Assembly: GCA_029204225.1 (NCBI GenBank)
Contig: CM055095.1
Coordinates: forward strand, 11,255,506 to 11,319,505
DNA from: Diphasiastrum complanatum
Lineage: Eukaryota > Streptophyta > Lycopodiopsida > Lycopodiales > Lycopodiaceae
Direction: 5' to 3'
Length of the DNA stretch: 64,000 nucleotides
This document shows positions 11,647-22,843 of the stretch, one piece after another. Position 1 is the first letter of the stretch. Each line of letters begins with the position of its first letter. The notes under the pieces were generated by a model. That model saw only the letters and a list, made by a program, of their open reading frames with translations. It was not told where the DNA came from and did not search any database. The translations under genes were made by a program, and so were the position numbers.

Positions 11647-12640
11647 GGCTGCATCAAGTGGAGTCATGTTGAAAGCCAGTGATAGGCTTACCTCAAATAG
11701 CTATTCATTGTGAAAGTGAGGATGGAATCACTTCTTGAGATGAATGATGTTTTGGGTATTGTTGTAGCTTTGGAGGAGAGACCACCAACACAACAACATC
11801 AAATGAGGTATGACAAGAGGGCCAAAAGGGCTCTACACATGATAAAGATGAATGTTACCAATGAGCTTCTCAAGGAAGTTGGTAAGAGTACTTCATCAAA
11901 GGATGCTTGGGATTCATTGAAGAAGTTTTATAAATCCAACTCTACTTCTATAGCGTTGACTCTAAGAAGACAAATCTTTTTTTTTGCAAAAGAGTGAAGA
12001 AAGTCGAAATACTTTTAATTAGTTCATCTCCCAAGCGGTCATACCTCTGAGGGCCTGGAAAACTCTCATTGAGCCGGGAGTACGGGGTGATTAGGATGGC
12101 CCTCGTGATGGCAAACGGTGTTACCCTGATCACTCGTGTAAGGGCATTGTGGGCCCTTCCCCTATTGGGGATCTTTCGATGGGACCAGTCCTGCGATGGA
12201 AAATCTGCCCAACAGCAAGGATGAAGTGTATGATGTCCTTTTTAAGTTAAAGAATGCAAGCGAGGACCAGTGGTGACAATGCTTAAGGATCAAGTGCTTA
12301 AGGAATGACAATGGTGTTGAGTACATATCTACCAAGTTCAAGGCTTTTTGTGATGAGCATGGGATCGAGAGGGAGTATACAACACCAAGGACCCCACAAC
12401 AAAATGGAGTAGCCGAGAGGAAGAATGGGACTTTATGTGAAAGTGCCAAAGCCATGAGGTTATGTGCTAAGCGTGATAAGCCATTTTGGGATCAGGCTTT
12501 GTTCTGTGCTAATTTCTTGTGCAATAGGTGGTCGAGTGCTATTTTGGATGGAAGGACACCTTTGAGATGCTATTCAAGAGGAGGCTGAGTGTCAACTTTC
12601 TTAGAACTTTTGGATGCGCAAGCTATGTCAACATAAGAGT
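11647..12640 (+). pseudogene. Copia gag and integrase relic (family E)
   Basis: Gag starts at 11647 (MAASSGVMLKASDRLTSN) and runs to about 11995. A TGA replaces the Trp codon still present in the sister copy at 29025-29291. Gag is interrupted at 12012-12235 by a piece of another repeat. Sequence then resumes in the integrase core: RNDNGVEY, TPQQNGVAERKNGT (catalytic Asp and Glu) and the CANFLCNRW block, up to FGCASYVNIR. Protease, the zinc-binding part of integrase, RT and RNase H are absent. Several stops make it inactive. Confidence 0.85.
12012..12235 (-). repeat. Family C repeat fragment inserted in copia relic
   Basis: Reverse complement of sequence present at about 48285-48475 and 50205-50430 (landmarks cagcaagg, aacgccgtttcc, gaccgcttgggagatgaac). 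It fills the junction between the gag and integrase parts of the copia relic. Confidence 0.7.
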
Positions 12641-12729
12641 TAACCATCCATGCTTGGATTGTCCAGTGTGGAGCTCATAAACATCATGCACCTGTGTTGT
12701 CTAGTCCACACACATACTTAATGTGCTAA

Positions 12730-13135
12730 CATACTGACACCTATTTGGCAGCAGGATCATGTTGTCCAATTCTGGGAACAACATGGAATATTTTAAAATA
12801 TGGCAAGATGCTTTTGCAATAAGCTTGAGCACTACTTACCTAAAGTATAGAGTTGGAAGTATTAGAAACAGGCGACCAGCTGGCATCTTGAGTGTGTGAG
12901 TCCAACATTGGGCCTTAGGCTAATAAGTGCCATGGAGCACAATTATTAAATAAAGTATTTTAAACTTAGCTTTTGTAAAGTTTCTAAGTTGGGAAACACA
13001 ACTTGTCCTCAAGAAACACAAAGTGATCTTGACGGTCAAGATCATGATCCTGATGGAGCTTCAGTATTCAATCGGAGTGAAGGGGGCTCACGTCTCAAAT
13101 CTATAAGAGGGAGCCATTTTCTTTATATTTGATCA
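12730..13135 (+). repeat. Dispersed repeat family A, copy 3
   Basis: The longest copy of family A. Unlike the other two it continues past gggagccattttc into a CT-rich tract (13160-13205). The preceding 12640-12730 matches part of the gag-like relic at 7030-7150, linking family A with that element. Confidence 0.7.
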
Positions 13136-13209
13136 TCTTCTACTCTTCCTAATAAATCTCTGTCCTCTCTCTCTCTCACACTCTCTCTCTCCCACTCTTC
13201 TCCCTTTCA

Positions 13210-14100
13210 TCAACAATATCATGGAGTGATAATTAAGATCCACAAGTAGGTTTTCTTTTATCGTTCACCTCCCTTGAGAAGATCAACCTCTTGAGGAGAA
13301 GATCTAGATCCAAGGATGCCTATTGTGAATCCTTCCTCTATATTGCAGGGTATGTCCATAAAGCTGATCTACGTTTCCATCTTAGAGTCATAATCAAGGT
13401 CATGGTTTTGAGGGGTTGCTCGAGCTATGTCCTTTTCAAGCACCATCATGTGGGAAATCTATACATATCACTCATTTTTTCCTCATAAGTAGGGTCATCT
13501 CATGTGTGTGGTATTCAAAGATCAAGGTGGCAGTTCCTCGGGCTCTTTCAAGTCTGGGTGCTTCCTCATAAGGTAGTTCGATATGGATCAAAGTTTCGTG
13601 ATACATTGCATATAACAAACATAGATAACATGTGACAATTCAAGGCTTGAATGTTTTTAGCATTGATTAAATATGAGTGCTCGTCGACTATTTTTCTCAT
13701 ATTGCTCAGGGGACCGAGGCACCTTGTTTGCTATGTGTCGTCTCCCAAGGTCCATGTGTTTCAAGAGATGGCCTGGGCAGGGTGTTCTAGACAATGTTGT
13801 GACAAATTGATTCCTAGCTCGGGAGGTTTGTTTCCCCCCCCGTCGAGTATAACAACGCCTATGTGTTTCAAGATGGTCCATGATAACTTATATCATAAAA
13901 TAGTATCATGAAAACCATCTCCCATTAGGGCATTTTTTGGACTCAAAACGTGCCTCTTCCTTGCCTAAACATGTTTGCTAATTACGATTAATCAACTCAT
14001 TAACTATCCAGTTCACCCTAGGTTTATGATGGTTTAACTCATATTTCAATAGGCTCTACTTGAACCTAGTGTAATATAGCAAGGACAACATATTTTAATG
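13210..14100. other. No gene recognised
   Basis: Short frames on both strands (for example 13651-13911) overlap one another and show no domain. Confidence 0.45.
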
Positions 14101-14108
14101 TAGTCTAA

Positions 14109-14886
14109 AATTTCAAATCCAATATGAAGGCTTCATTTTTCAAAGCCTTCAAACACTGGCTTTTTTTAACTCAGAATGAAAAAAGGGGGCCCAATAACTC
14201 TTTGAGCCCGCATTTTAAAAACCAAATTCAAAAAGAAAATTGAGGGAGGGGAGATGGGGTACAACCCCCCCCCCCCCTCTTGTCCTTTTTTTCCTCCTCG
14301 CCACATGAACCGCCCCCCCTCCCACACTCCGGACCACTGGTCCATTAGACGCCCAGAGCCCGGGTGCGCATAGCTATGCCCCCCTCCCTCGGGCCACCCA
14401 CCTTTTGTACTGTCATGGGGGAGGGGGGTTTAGGTGGCAGATCATGCTCATAGCGTGCCTACCCTAGCCAGCGTCAAAACGTGGAAGGGTAGGCGCGCTA
14501 TGAGCGAGATCTACCACCTAAACCCCCCTCCCCCGAGACACTACGAAAGGCAGGTGGCCCGAGGGAGGGGGGCATACTTGTGCTCACCCGGGCTTTGGGC
14601 ATCCAATGAACCCAGCGGTCTGGAGTGTGGGAAGGCGGGGGGGGGGGGGGTTCACGCCCAGCACGTCCAAGGGGGGGGGGCACGGTACAAGGATGAAAAG
14701 GACCAAGGGGGGGGGTTTGTACCCCATCCCCCCTCCCTCAAATTTTTTTTTGAATTTGGTTTTCAAAATGGGGGCCCAAAGGGTTATTGGGCCCCCTTTT
14801 TTTTTCATTTTGAGCTAAAAAAAGCTAGTGTTTGAAGGCTTTGAAAAATGAAGCTATATTTTCATTCAATATTCAAATTTGAAACC
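14109..14886. mobile_element. Foldback element: ~350-400 bp inverted arms, 22-bp spacer
   Basis: The left arm (14109-14464) is the imperfect reverse complement of the right arm (14487-14886). Outer ends pair through caaagccttcaaacac with gtgtttgaaggctttg, the arms carry matching G/C runs, and the centre pairs ctcatagcgtgcctaccc with gggtaggcgcgctatgag. The transcript or single strand would form a ~350-bp hairpin. No transposase is inside, and the open frames in both strands are by-products of the symmetry. It is best read as a foldback/MITE-like DNA element. No target duplication was confirmed. Confidence 0.8.
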
Positions 14887-15260
14887 CGTCCTATCATCAT
14901 TATTAGGGGTTGAGGAAGTAGAGTTAGAGGGTTAGAAGGTGGATTAGAATTTGAAGATCTCATTTACACCATTGGATATGCCATGTCATATGGACCATTC
15001 CATCTCAGTTGTCACTCTCTTATTGGTCCACATGTCGTCATTACACTAATTATAATTAGTGAAGAGGCCCTTTTTGAGTCCAAAAAGGGTCCTAAATCGA
15101 TACCCAGCAGTTTGTGTTGTTTATGTAGCCCTTACTTTTCTCCCAATAAAGACAAGGTTCTAATCTTTCCTTGATAGGAAATCCCTAAAAATTAACTATA
15201 CATGTGGACCTTATTTTCATGCTGGAACAAATTTTTTTACTTAACATTGTTAAATGTGCA
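14887..15260. other. No gene; short repeat at 15123-15185
   Basis: A ~60-bp segment (agcccttacttttctccc to cttgataggaaa) recurs at 39243-39300. Otherwise nothing is recognised. Confidence 0.5.
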
Positions 15261-15261
15261 G

Positions 15262-15589
15262 GTGTTTTTTCAGCCGGATCAACTAAAACAAGTGGTGGTA
15301 TGTTGTTCAAGTAAAGCCATGCGCTAGACATGTATTTGAAAATGCATACATTGAGAATGAAATGGAGGACTTGAATATTGACAACACAAACATGGTTGAT
15401 GCGTATATAGAAATTTCTCCAAGTTCTCTAAATATTATAGAAAATACTGTAAATGAATCGAAGGATTCTGACACAAACGACAATATTGAGAGAGCGTCCG
15501 ATTACTATAGTGATGATGAAAATCATCTAAGCGGAGATGAGTTGCAAGATGTATTGGCTGATGAATTTGAATCTTGTGATGATGAATAG
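15262..15589 (+). pseudogene. CACTA (En/Spm) transposase C-terminal fragment
   Basis: After one frameshift it reads QVFFQPDQLKQ then WWYVVQVKP, the usual motif near the C-terminus of plant Tnp2-type proteins. An acidic D/E/N-rich tail of 75 aa (15362-15589) ends in a TAG stop. This is a short isolated piece; the assignment rests on the motif and on other CACTA pieces nearby. Confidence 0.5.
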
Positions 15590-16130
15590 AATATATATAT
15601 ATATATATATATCACAATCATTTTTGTGATAAAATGATAATTTACGTAATTATTGCATCTTTATAATACATTCTTGCATTTTCCAAGTTTATCTTGATTT
15701 CAATCTACCAATCACTTCTGATTCATTTTAAATCAAATGCTTTCAATGCAATCTATATCTTATTAAAGATCTAGCAAAAATTGATTGACCAAAGAAAACA
15801 ATTATTGAGCATACATTGATGATTTATAGTCGCTTAAAAAACATTTTTCTTTTGAAACATCTGCATTATACTTAAGAAATCTATTAAAGCAATATCTTCA
15901 TATCTTCACTCTAGTCGATGCACAATATTGATTTCGTTAGAGCACAATGATTTGACACAATGATCATTTGATTTTTAATTCACAATCATGATCACATAAT
16001 AATCATTTTATTATTAGTCCACACTTATTTAAAGCCTAAAAAAATTTCATGTACTTTTAAATTAATCATAGGGTTATTTGTTTATCAAAATATTGTTCAA
16101 ATAGTTTTAAAAAAAATTACAATAAATATA
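15590..16130. other. No gene; AT-rich, (TA)n at 15592-15612
   Basis: Strongly AT-rich, with no coding signal. Confidence 0.5.
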
Positions 16131-16495
16131 TTTTGCCACGCGTGGCAATATAAAATTACAATTCTTTGGATTTTTTCTCTAGAATTTGCCACGGCAAATC
16201 TCCAAAATAAATGAATATCAGTTGTCAGGTGAGAGGCAGTTAAATAACAGCCTTGTGTGGCACTTCCACGCGTGGCTTTACCACGCCTCACAATGTTGGT
16301 GCTCGTTTTTTTGAATTTTGGTTTAAAAAAATTTGTAGAGCCATGAGAAACCTCCAGGCTGGATTTGACCGGCAGGGTGTCAGAATTTTTTTTGGCATAG
16401 ATGTACCACGCGTGGCAGAGCCACGCAAAGAAAAATGTGAAAATTTTGATTAAGTATCGGGTCCGCGTGGCAACGTCGCGTGGCAAAACGCCCAT
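16130..16495. repeat. Cluster of CCACGCGTGG palindromes
   Basis: TTGCCACGCGTGGCAA (perfect 16-bp palindrome, about 16134), TCCACGCGTGGC (about 16267) and ACCACGCGTGGC (about 16407) are full palindromes. Half versions (CCACGCCTC, CCACGCAAAG, CCGCGTGGCAA, GTCGCGTGGCAA) lie between and after them. They stand out in AT-rich sequence. Confidence 0.6.
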
Positions 16496-16588
16496 ATGCG
16501 TAGTTGTGGAAGAGCTTCAAGCCAAACAAAATTCGGTGTTGAAGGTTCATAGTCAACCATAGAGTAGTCAAGAGGGGGTAGTGCAAGG

Positions 16589-16930
16589 GTGAAGCACCAA
16601 AGGACAATGATGGGCAGGGAGGTAACAAACTTATACAAAATTTTGAAACCATGGATATTCCTACATAACATTGAGCATGCCTGGAATGTTGATTATCTTT
16701 TCTTGCCAAGGATGAGGGATATCACAACAGAAGAATGGGATGAGCATTGGGACCTGAGTGAGTTATACGAATTCTGGATGGAATCAAACCTGAAGACCCA
16801 GGCGATTTTAGCACCACTTCCAGGTACATTCCATGCCACCTTCCTCCAAGTTGGCTTGACCCGTCCCTTCCTCACCATCCTGCTATCCAAGCCGATCGCG
16901 AAAGCATCACCTGCTCCTCCTAGCTCCTAG
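16589..16930 (+). CDS. Hypothetical ORF, 113 aa, doubtful
   Basis: An uninterrupted frame with an ATG. It contains DITTEEWDEHWDLSELYEFW, acidic and aromatic, and a hydrophobic stretch near the C-terminus. No family is recognised and no promoter or intron is evident. It may be a fragment of a transposon protein or a chance frame. Confidence 0.2.
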   Translation: MKHQRTMMGREVTNLYKILKPWIFLHNIEHAWNVDYLFLPRMRDITTEEWDEHWDLSELYEFWMESNLKTQAILAPLPGTFHATFLQVGLTRPFLTILLSKPIAKASPAPPSS

Positions 16931-16939
16931 CAGTGTTGC

Positions 16940-17455
16940 TCGTTCTCCTTGGCTATGTGCCACCTGACACCATGCCAACGCAAACTCATCCATGAGTTGC
17001 CACTCATGGTATCCCGTGACTACTGTGTCCTTGATCGTACTGAGGTATATGGCTTTGAGTGACTTCCTCTAGGCTTTATGATCTCAGCACCTGTGGATCT
17101 GAACCATACAGGTTCCAACACCTATGCCAAGCCTAGACTCTTGCAAATACAGCGAACTGCATGAAAGCTAAAGATAGCTTATCCATGCCGGTGATGGTAG
17201 ATGCCTACCCATCGATGCCAATGCCAATGACTTACCCCCTACTGTAATGTACTCCCAAATGAGCAAACCATGAAGTCCTCGCCATCAGTGAGCCTGGGCA
17301 AAATCCCTCTCTCTCTTTGGACAATTTTTCTTTGGGAAAATCACGAGATTTGGCTTTACAATTTTTGCTTTGGGAAAATGCGATTTGGGGAAGATTAGAT
17401 AGGGCTTTTTAAGTTCTCCTTTTAGGAAAATGAGATTTAGACAAAACCAGATTGG
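16940..17455. other. No gene recognised
   Basis: No defensible coding or RNA signal; the minisatellites begin just to the right. Confidence 0.4.
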
Positions 17456-17463
17456 ACTTTAAG

Positions 17464-18260
17464 TTATGCTCCCCCAAAACGTGGTTTGAAAAAAAAAATG
17501 AGATAGGGCCTTGGAATTAAAAAACGAGATAGGGCTTTGGTAAAAATGGAAAAAAGAGGGCTCTTGGAAAAACGAGATAGGGTTTTGGGAAAAAAGAACG
17601 AGAGAGGGCTTTTGGAAAAACGAGATAGGGCTTTGAAAAAAAAATGCCATCTTTGTGTGTTTGTCATGGCTTGTTGATGCGTGTGAAGAGCAGGGAGCGC
17701 AAGGGAGTAGCGTTGGAAAATTTGTTGATGCATGTGAAGAGCATTTGTGAAGAGCAGGGAGAGCGAGGGAGTGTGAAGAGCAGAGAGAGCGAGGGAGTGT
17801 GAAGAGCAGAGAGAGCGAGGGAATAACACTGGAAATTTTTTTGCTTCTCTCACATGCTGAAGATTTCTGCTTCCCGTGTGAGAAGAGAATGGCTTGTTGA
17901 TGCGTGCGAAAAGCATTTGTGAAGAGCAGGGAGAGTGAGGGAGTAGTGGTGAAATTTTTTTTGCTTCTCTCACATGCTAAAAATTTGTGCTTCCCGTGTG
18001 AAGAGCAATTGTGAAGAGCAGGGGGAGCGAGGGAGTAGCGCTAAGAGTCTGTCAACCAGTTCCAGTTCATACCATCAAGTTGAAGCCAGGAGAGCAAAGG
18101 AAGGAGTAGCGCTAATGTTCTATCAATTTGCAGCCGGGAAAGCGAGGGAGTAGTGCTAGTGTTCATAGTGTGAAGTGAAGATGTGAATTTGCAGCCAGGA
18201 GAGCGAAGGAATAGCACTAACGTGCTGTCAATTTGCAGCTAGGAGAGCGAGGGAGTAGCT
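17464..18260. repeat. Two adjacent degenerate minisatellites
   Basis: 17464-17645 repeats a ~25-35 bp unit built around acgagatagggctttgg with A-rich spacers. 17690-18260 repeats a unit built around gaagagcagggagagcgagg, often followed by gagtagcgct. Unit length varies. The long minus-strand frame here (17464-17973) reflects the repeats, not a gene. Confidence 0.7.
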
Positions 18261-18264
18261 CTAA

Positions 18265-19130
18265 CGTTCATAGCCTGAAGAAGTCCGTTAGTAAAGGAGA
18301 GCAAGATGGCAGCAAGCAAATTTTTGATATGGTTCATGGAGCAGCAAACATTCAGTGGATGCAATTAGACTCCTTTCAATGTAGAAATCTTTCTGATTTT
18401 CTCCATAATTCTTGTAAATTTCTAATACATAGTTGAAACGTTATCCCCATTACCCAATATCAAGTGCAATTCATTCAATATGCTGATGTCAATCATATGC
18501 CAATATGACAATACACACACAATACTATTTTAGCACATATCATACAGTTTAAAATAAATAAATAGTACATGCATATTTTATGATCAATGTGTTTGAATGT
18601 ACTAGACCAAATTAATTCACTCATTCATCGTAGAATATTACCTTCATGCACCCACTTGTGAAATCTCATTTTGTATTTGTTATATGGTGTCCTTCCTATA
18701 CAAATTCAACTATTTATCCATTACTCTTGAATTATATTGTAGCATTGTTTGTGAATAATTTTTGTCATGAATTGACTAGAACTTTCTTTATAGCAACTAC
18801 ATCGTGAGGACTTTCACCTTGTACATGATAGTCATGGAGGAGTTAGATGTGTAGAGCAAAGTAAAAACTTAGGGACAAAGAATTGAGAGTTATGTATGAG
18901 CCATCCTTTAGCCATGTCACCTTCAAGCCTCATTAGAGTTTTTTCTAGTCAGTAATGTGCTATAAAAAAAATTATGTATATTATTGATGGTCAATATTAT
19001 ACTTTGTAGCATGGCACTTGTGATGTCCCACAATATATATGAAATGTGTTAATTCTTATATATGTGACTTCACCTAACTATATAATAATATCATATAGAG
19101 AAAACACATATTATTCATGATGAATACTAT
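18265..19130. other. No gene recognised
   Basis: AT-rich; possibly the decayed flank of the CACTA piece that follows. Confidence 0.4.
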
Positions 19131-19139
19131 CACTTGTAT

Positions 19140-19260
19140 GCAAAGGACCAACATCGGCAATCTCTTCGATTAAGTGCACTTGTGTGTCTAAGATTGAGAT
19201 TGCAAGATCTCTTTTCACCTATATACATGATATTGCAATCTAGTTAATATCCTTCAATTT
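19140..19260 (-). pseudogene. CACTA DUF4218-type fragment
   Basis: On the minus strand it reads ISILDTQVHLIEEIADVGPL, matching the ILDIQVHLLVHLVQEIGIAG segment in the better CACTA copy at 26960-27119. Only about 40 codons survive. Confidence 0.6.
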
Positions 19261-19467
19261 CATATTGAATTCACAAATGTTTTTAAAAGACATCCATTGG
19301 CAAATTAATTCAAGGTCTAACCTATTTACATTTTCTTATTTAAAGCTAGTACAAATATCCAAAATGTTACAATTAGAGGCATGGATATGTTGTGATGTAC
19401 CAGAAAGTCCTTTTTTATAGTGAGTTTATTCATACATTATATGTGACTCTATGTAGCAAGATATTTA

Positions 19468-20283
19468 TGTTGGAAAGAGAAAATGCAATAACGAGAAGTC
19501 GAAGGTTGTGACGACTTATCGAGTGCAGCGGAATGGGGCCTTCTTTCCTAATGCATGACTACGCCTATCAATATTGAACAAAACATAATGACTGAAGTCA
19601 CGTTCAACCTTATAGTGACCAACTTTGAAATCGTTACCACTACACTGAATTTATAACCATAAAATGAAGTATTGAATTAGCAGAGAAAACTATAAGAGAT
19701 TATTACTTACAAAACAATCACATAGATGCATACATTCTGACATAATACTAAATGCAATAAAAGGAGTAGATTGATTCAGCATGTAGCATGTACAAAATCA
19801 GATGATGATAACCGCATACTTCAAGCTATCTCTGAGTAGATGAAAAACTTTGTCTAATTGTGCTTTCGCTGATAAGTAGTAAGCGGGAGTAACAATACTA
19901 AGCTCTAAGCTAATAGACACGAAGCTAGAAAAAGAGCATAATAGATAACCTATGAAAATGTTTGATGATCAACTATTTATACTAAGCAATTGATGCACGT
20001 CCAGTAGGCCAATTATTAGGTCACAAATTGCAATAGCCAGTTGGCCATAATGAGCTGGCATCCATCCAGTTAGGACTTCCAAAAAATCTTCGACTTTTGT
20101 TAGGGATGTCGATATGTCGGATGATGTCCGATAAAGATTGTCGGAGCCACCTGTGAGTGATACCCAAGTATTTCTGCAAACTCTGTAGAAACATGCATAA
20201 AGCTGCAGAACTGGATAATAGAATGGATGAAGATTAAAGATCGACTATTCGGTCAGTAGAAGAATCAGGAGAATAATCTAACA
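19468..20283 (-). mobile_element. Complete copia LTR (family B), 3' LTR
   Basis: On the minus strand it starts TGTTAGATTATTC and ends CTTTCCAACA, giving an 816-bp LTR with TG...CA ends. Next to it (20284-20293) lies the purine tract ACAAGGAG expected just upstream of a 3' LTR. It is the reference copy for the pieces at 519-1100, 1216-1395 and 20641-21294. Flank 19430-19467 matches the flank after 1395. Confidence 0.85.
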
Positions 20284-20640
20284 CTCCTTGTTAATTTGAG
20301 TCCATGAATGCTTTGACCTTCAAACTTAATTCTATACAAAATTTTGTCCAAGCTTAATTAAAAATATCTACTATCATATCTTGCGTTCGACAGTACCGCA
20401 AGTCAACCTCTTTGTTGAGAACTTTGCTTGTGATATAGTGATACTTAATTTCACTGTGCTTATCCTAGAATGAAATATAGGATTGGGTGATAAAAAGCAA
20501 TGGCACTTTGATTATCACAAAATAGTGTTGTTGGTGTATATTGATTTAGACTAGTATCTGAATGTAAGTTTCTCAACCAAACTGCTTTCTTTGTAGCTTG
20601 AGAGGCTGCGATATACTTTGACTCAGTGGAAGCAAAACAA
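20284..20640 (-). pseudogene. Copia RNase H / pol C-terminus
   Basis: The minus strand encodes STESKYIAASQATKKAVWL and LFCDNQSAIAF, core RNase H motifs of copia pol. Then, in another frame, it encodes KHSEIKYHYITSKVLNKEVD and YCRTQDMIVDIF, the standard pol C-terminus, followed by a premature TAA. It leads correctly into the purine tract and 3' LTR. The sequence breaks off at 20640 inside RNase H, where a second LTR is fused. Confidence 0.85.
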
Positions 20641-21294
20641 TCACATAGATGCATACATTTTGACGTAATACTGAATGCAATAAAAGGAGTAGATTGATTC
20701 AACATGTAGCATGTACAAAATCAGATGATGATGGACACAAGATAATTGCGGATAGAAACCGCATATTGTAAGCTATCTCTAAGTAATTGTAAAACTCTGT
20801 CTGATTGCACTTCTGCTAATAAGTAGTAAGTGTGAGTAATGAAGCTAGGAAAAACGCATAATAGAAAACTTATGAAAATGTTTGATGACCAGCTATTTAT
20901 ACTAAGCAATTGATGCACATCCAGTAGGACAACTATTACGTCACAGATCGGAATAGCTAGTTGGCCAGTATGAGCTGGCATCCATCCAGTTAGGAGTTCC
21001 CATAAATTTACTTGCAAATCAGTTTGGGCAAGTCTGTAGGTTCAATTCAAGTGAAACAATAATTGTCTTTCATTCGACATGGCCAAAGTGGCCGAAGTCT
21101 TCCACTTTCGTTGGGGACGTCGATTTGTTGGATGATGTCCTATAAAGATTGTCAGACCCAACTATGAGCGATTCTCGAGTATTTATGCAGATTGTGTAGA
21201 AACATGCATAGAACTGCATGACTGTATAATAGAATGGATGAAGATTAAAGATCGATTATTCGGTCAATGGGACAATTAGGAGAATAATCTAACA
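20641..21294 (-). mobile_element. Second family B LTR, 3'-truncated
   Basis: Begins (minus strand) TGTTAGATTATTC at 21294 and is collinear with the LTR at 19468-20283, but loses its last ~175 bp at the junction with RNase H. It is the 5' LTR of the element after a deletion that removed its end, the PBS, gag and most of pol. Confidence 0.8.
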
Positions 21295-22600
21295 TACAAT
21301 GTTGTTGTTCAAAATAAATTCATTGTCATATAAAGTGACTCTATGTAACTAAACATCTATAAGATTGCTCATATGGAAAAGCACTATACACATTCTCAAT
21401 TTGATGAAAATGGCAACCAAATGAGTTAAAGGAGTGTATGGAGCATATTTGACCTCCATCAATGTGTCATATCAAGAAGAAAAGCAAAAAAATTATTAGC
21501 TTCATAAAAAAGAAGACAATAACATTTTTACTGGAGGCCTACTACTTGACGTAAGTCATTAGCAAGAATAGTGTCACTAATAGGTAATGCAGAAAGTTTT
21601 AAAACAGTCGCTCCTACAAATTGAGCTTGTCAAAGATTTGAAAGTGTTTGAAAATGATGCAATGCAATATAAATACATCGATGCTAGAAAGATACAATGG
21701 TGGATGTGATGTAACATTTTGTCCCTACCATTTTACAACAAGCTATGTAGATAAGGACAAAAAATCATTAAATGTTTTATGAAGACATCCATATGTTTTT
21801 AAAGCAAAGGGGATTTTTTTTCACCAAACACATGGTCATTGTAATCTTGCTCCTTCTCTTGAGCTGTTGAGATGCAATAGCCCCTTGTGTGATGGAAGAA
21901 CAACGAAGTAGGTCTTGTCGAGAGGGATGACAAATAGCAACATCACCCAGACTGCAAATCCCCTCACGTGGAGGTCGACACATTGACGAGATGACTACAA
22001 AGATGGCCCTGGCAACATGTGTTTTTGTTCTCAAACCGTTTGAAAATCACTATCTTGTGACACTAGACGATCTCCACCTAGGGGCGCCACATAAGAAGAT
22101 GAATAGCTAGGAAAAATCCAGCACACGACCACATGAACACTTAGAGAGACCATTTAACATTTGATGTGGTAGTCTCAATTTTGTACAAAGGGTAATGACA
22201 AACAAGTCTGAGGAGAGTTGCAAGAGTGGAAGAATTGGACATGCAACGCTGAGTGAAGGAATAAGTTTGCTATGTGAGAGTATTTTGAAAAAGTAATTGT
22301 TGATTTTCCACCAAAGATTCAAAGGGAATCGTAAAAGGCTACACTGGTGGAAGTAGACATCTAAGAGTGGGAAGATCATGTTGAAAAGCGAAATTGTAGA
22401 TTTCCACATGAGCCACGAATAAAGAAGAAAAGATTCCAATATGGCTTTTCAATGCACTTCAATTGTTGCAAAAAGGTAATATAATTGTTATTGTTGAACT
22501 GGATTTCGCACCACATTGAACCCACGAAACAACATCAACGTGGCAAACCTTTTGAATGGACAAAATCTTTAAAATTCAAAAGTTCCCGGTTCTTTTCATT
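21295..22600. other. No gene recognised
   Basis: Short minus-strand frames (21777-22034, 22107-22439) have no recognisable features. The upstream region of the small gene at 22.8 kb begins near the right end. Confidence 0.4.
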
Positions 22601-22642
22601 TTTAGGGTTCCGGGGACTGAATTCAACAACCACCTGCACAAG

Positions 22643-22722
22643 TATAAATAAGACTGTGTGTCTATGTATGTGGAGAGAAAGAGAGAGATAGAGAGGGAGA
22701 GAGAGAGTGAGTGAGAGTGTCC
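22643..22722 (+). promoter_or_regulatory. TATA box and GA-rich leader of the 22.8-kb gene
   Basis: TATAAATA at 22643-22650 is followed within 30 bp by a GA-rich tract (22674-22722), a common plant core-promoter/5'-UTR arrangement, about 190 bp before the chosen ATG. Confidence 0.5.
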
Positions 22723-22843
22723 AACTTACGCAGACTTTTCTGAGCGTTCTTTGTCACTTGATAAAAGTTACGCATTGTGTACTAATTTTGTGCAGCAAAA
22801 TTCATCTGTTTCCCAACAAAATTCATCTGTTTCCCCCCACGAA

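Noticed and set aside
14434-14835. 133-aa plus-strand frame and overlapping frames on both strands
   Set aside because: They lie in the arms of a non-coding foldback palindrome; the glycine/proline runs come from G/C homopolymers.
16097-16709. Minus-strand frames of 109-132 aa across the palindrome cluster
   Set aside because: Several phases are open together and the cluster is non-coding; no domain.
17464-17973. 169-aa minus-strand frame
   Set aside because: Produced by the minisatellite repeats, with no non-repetitive part.
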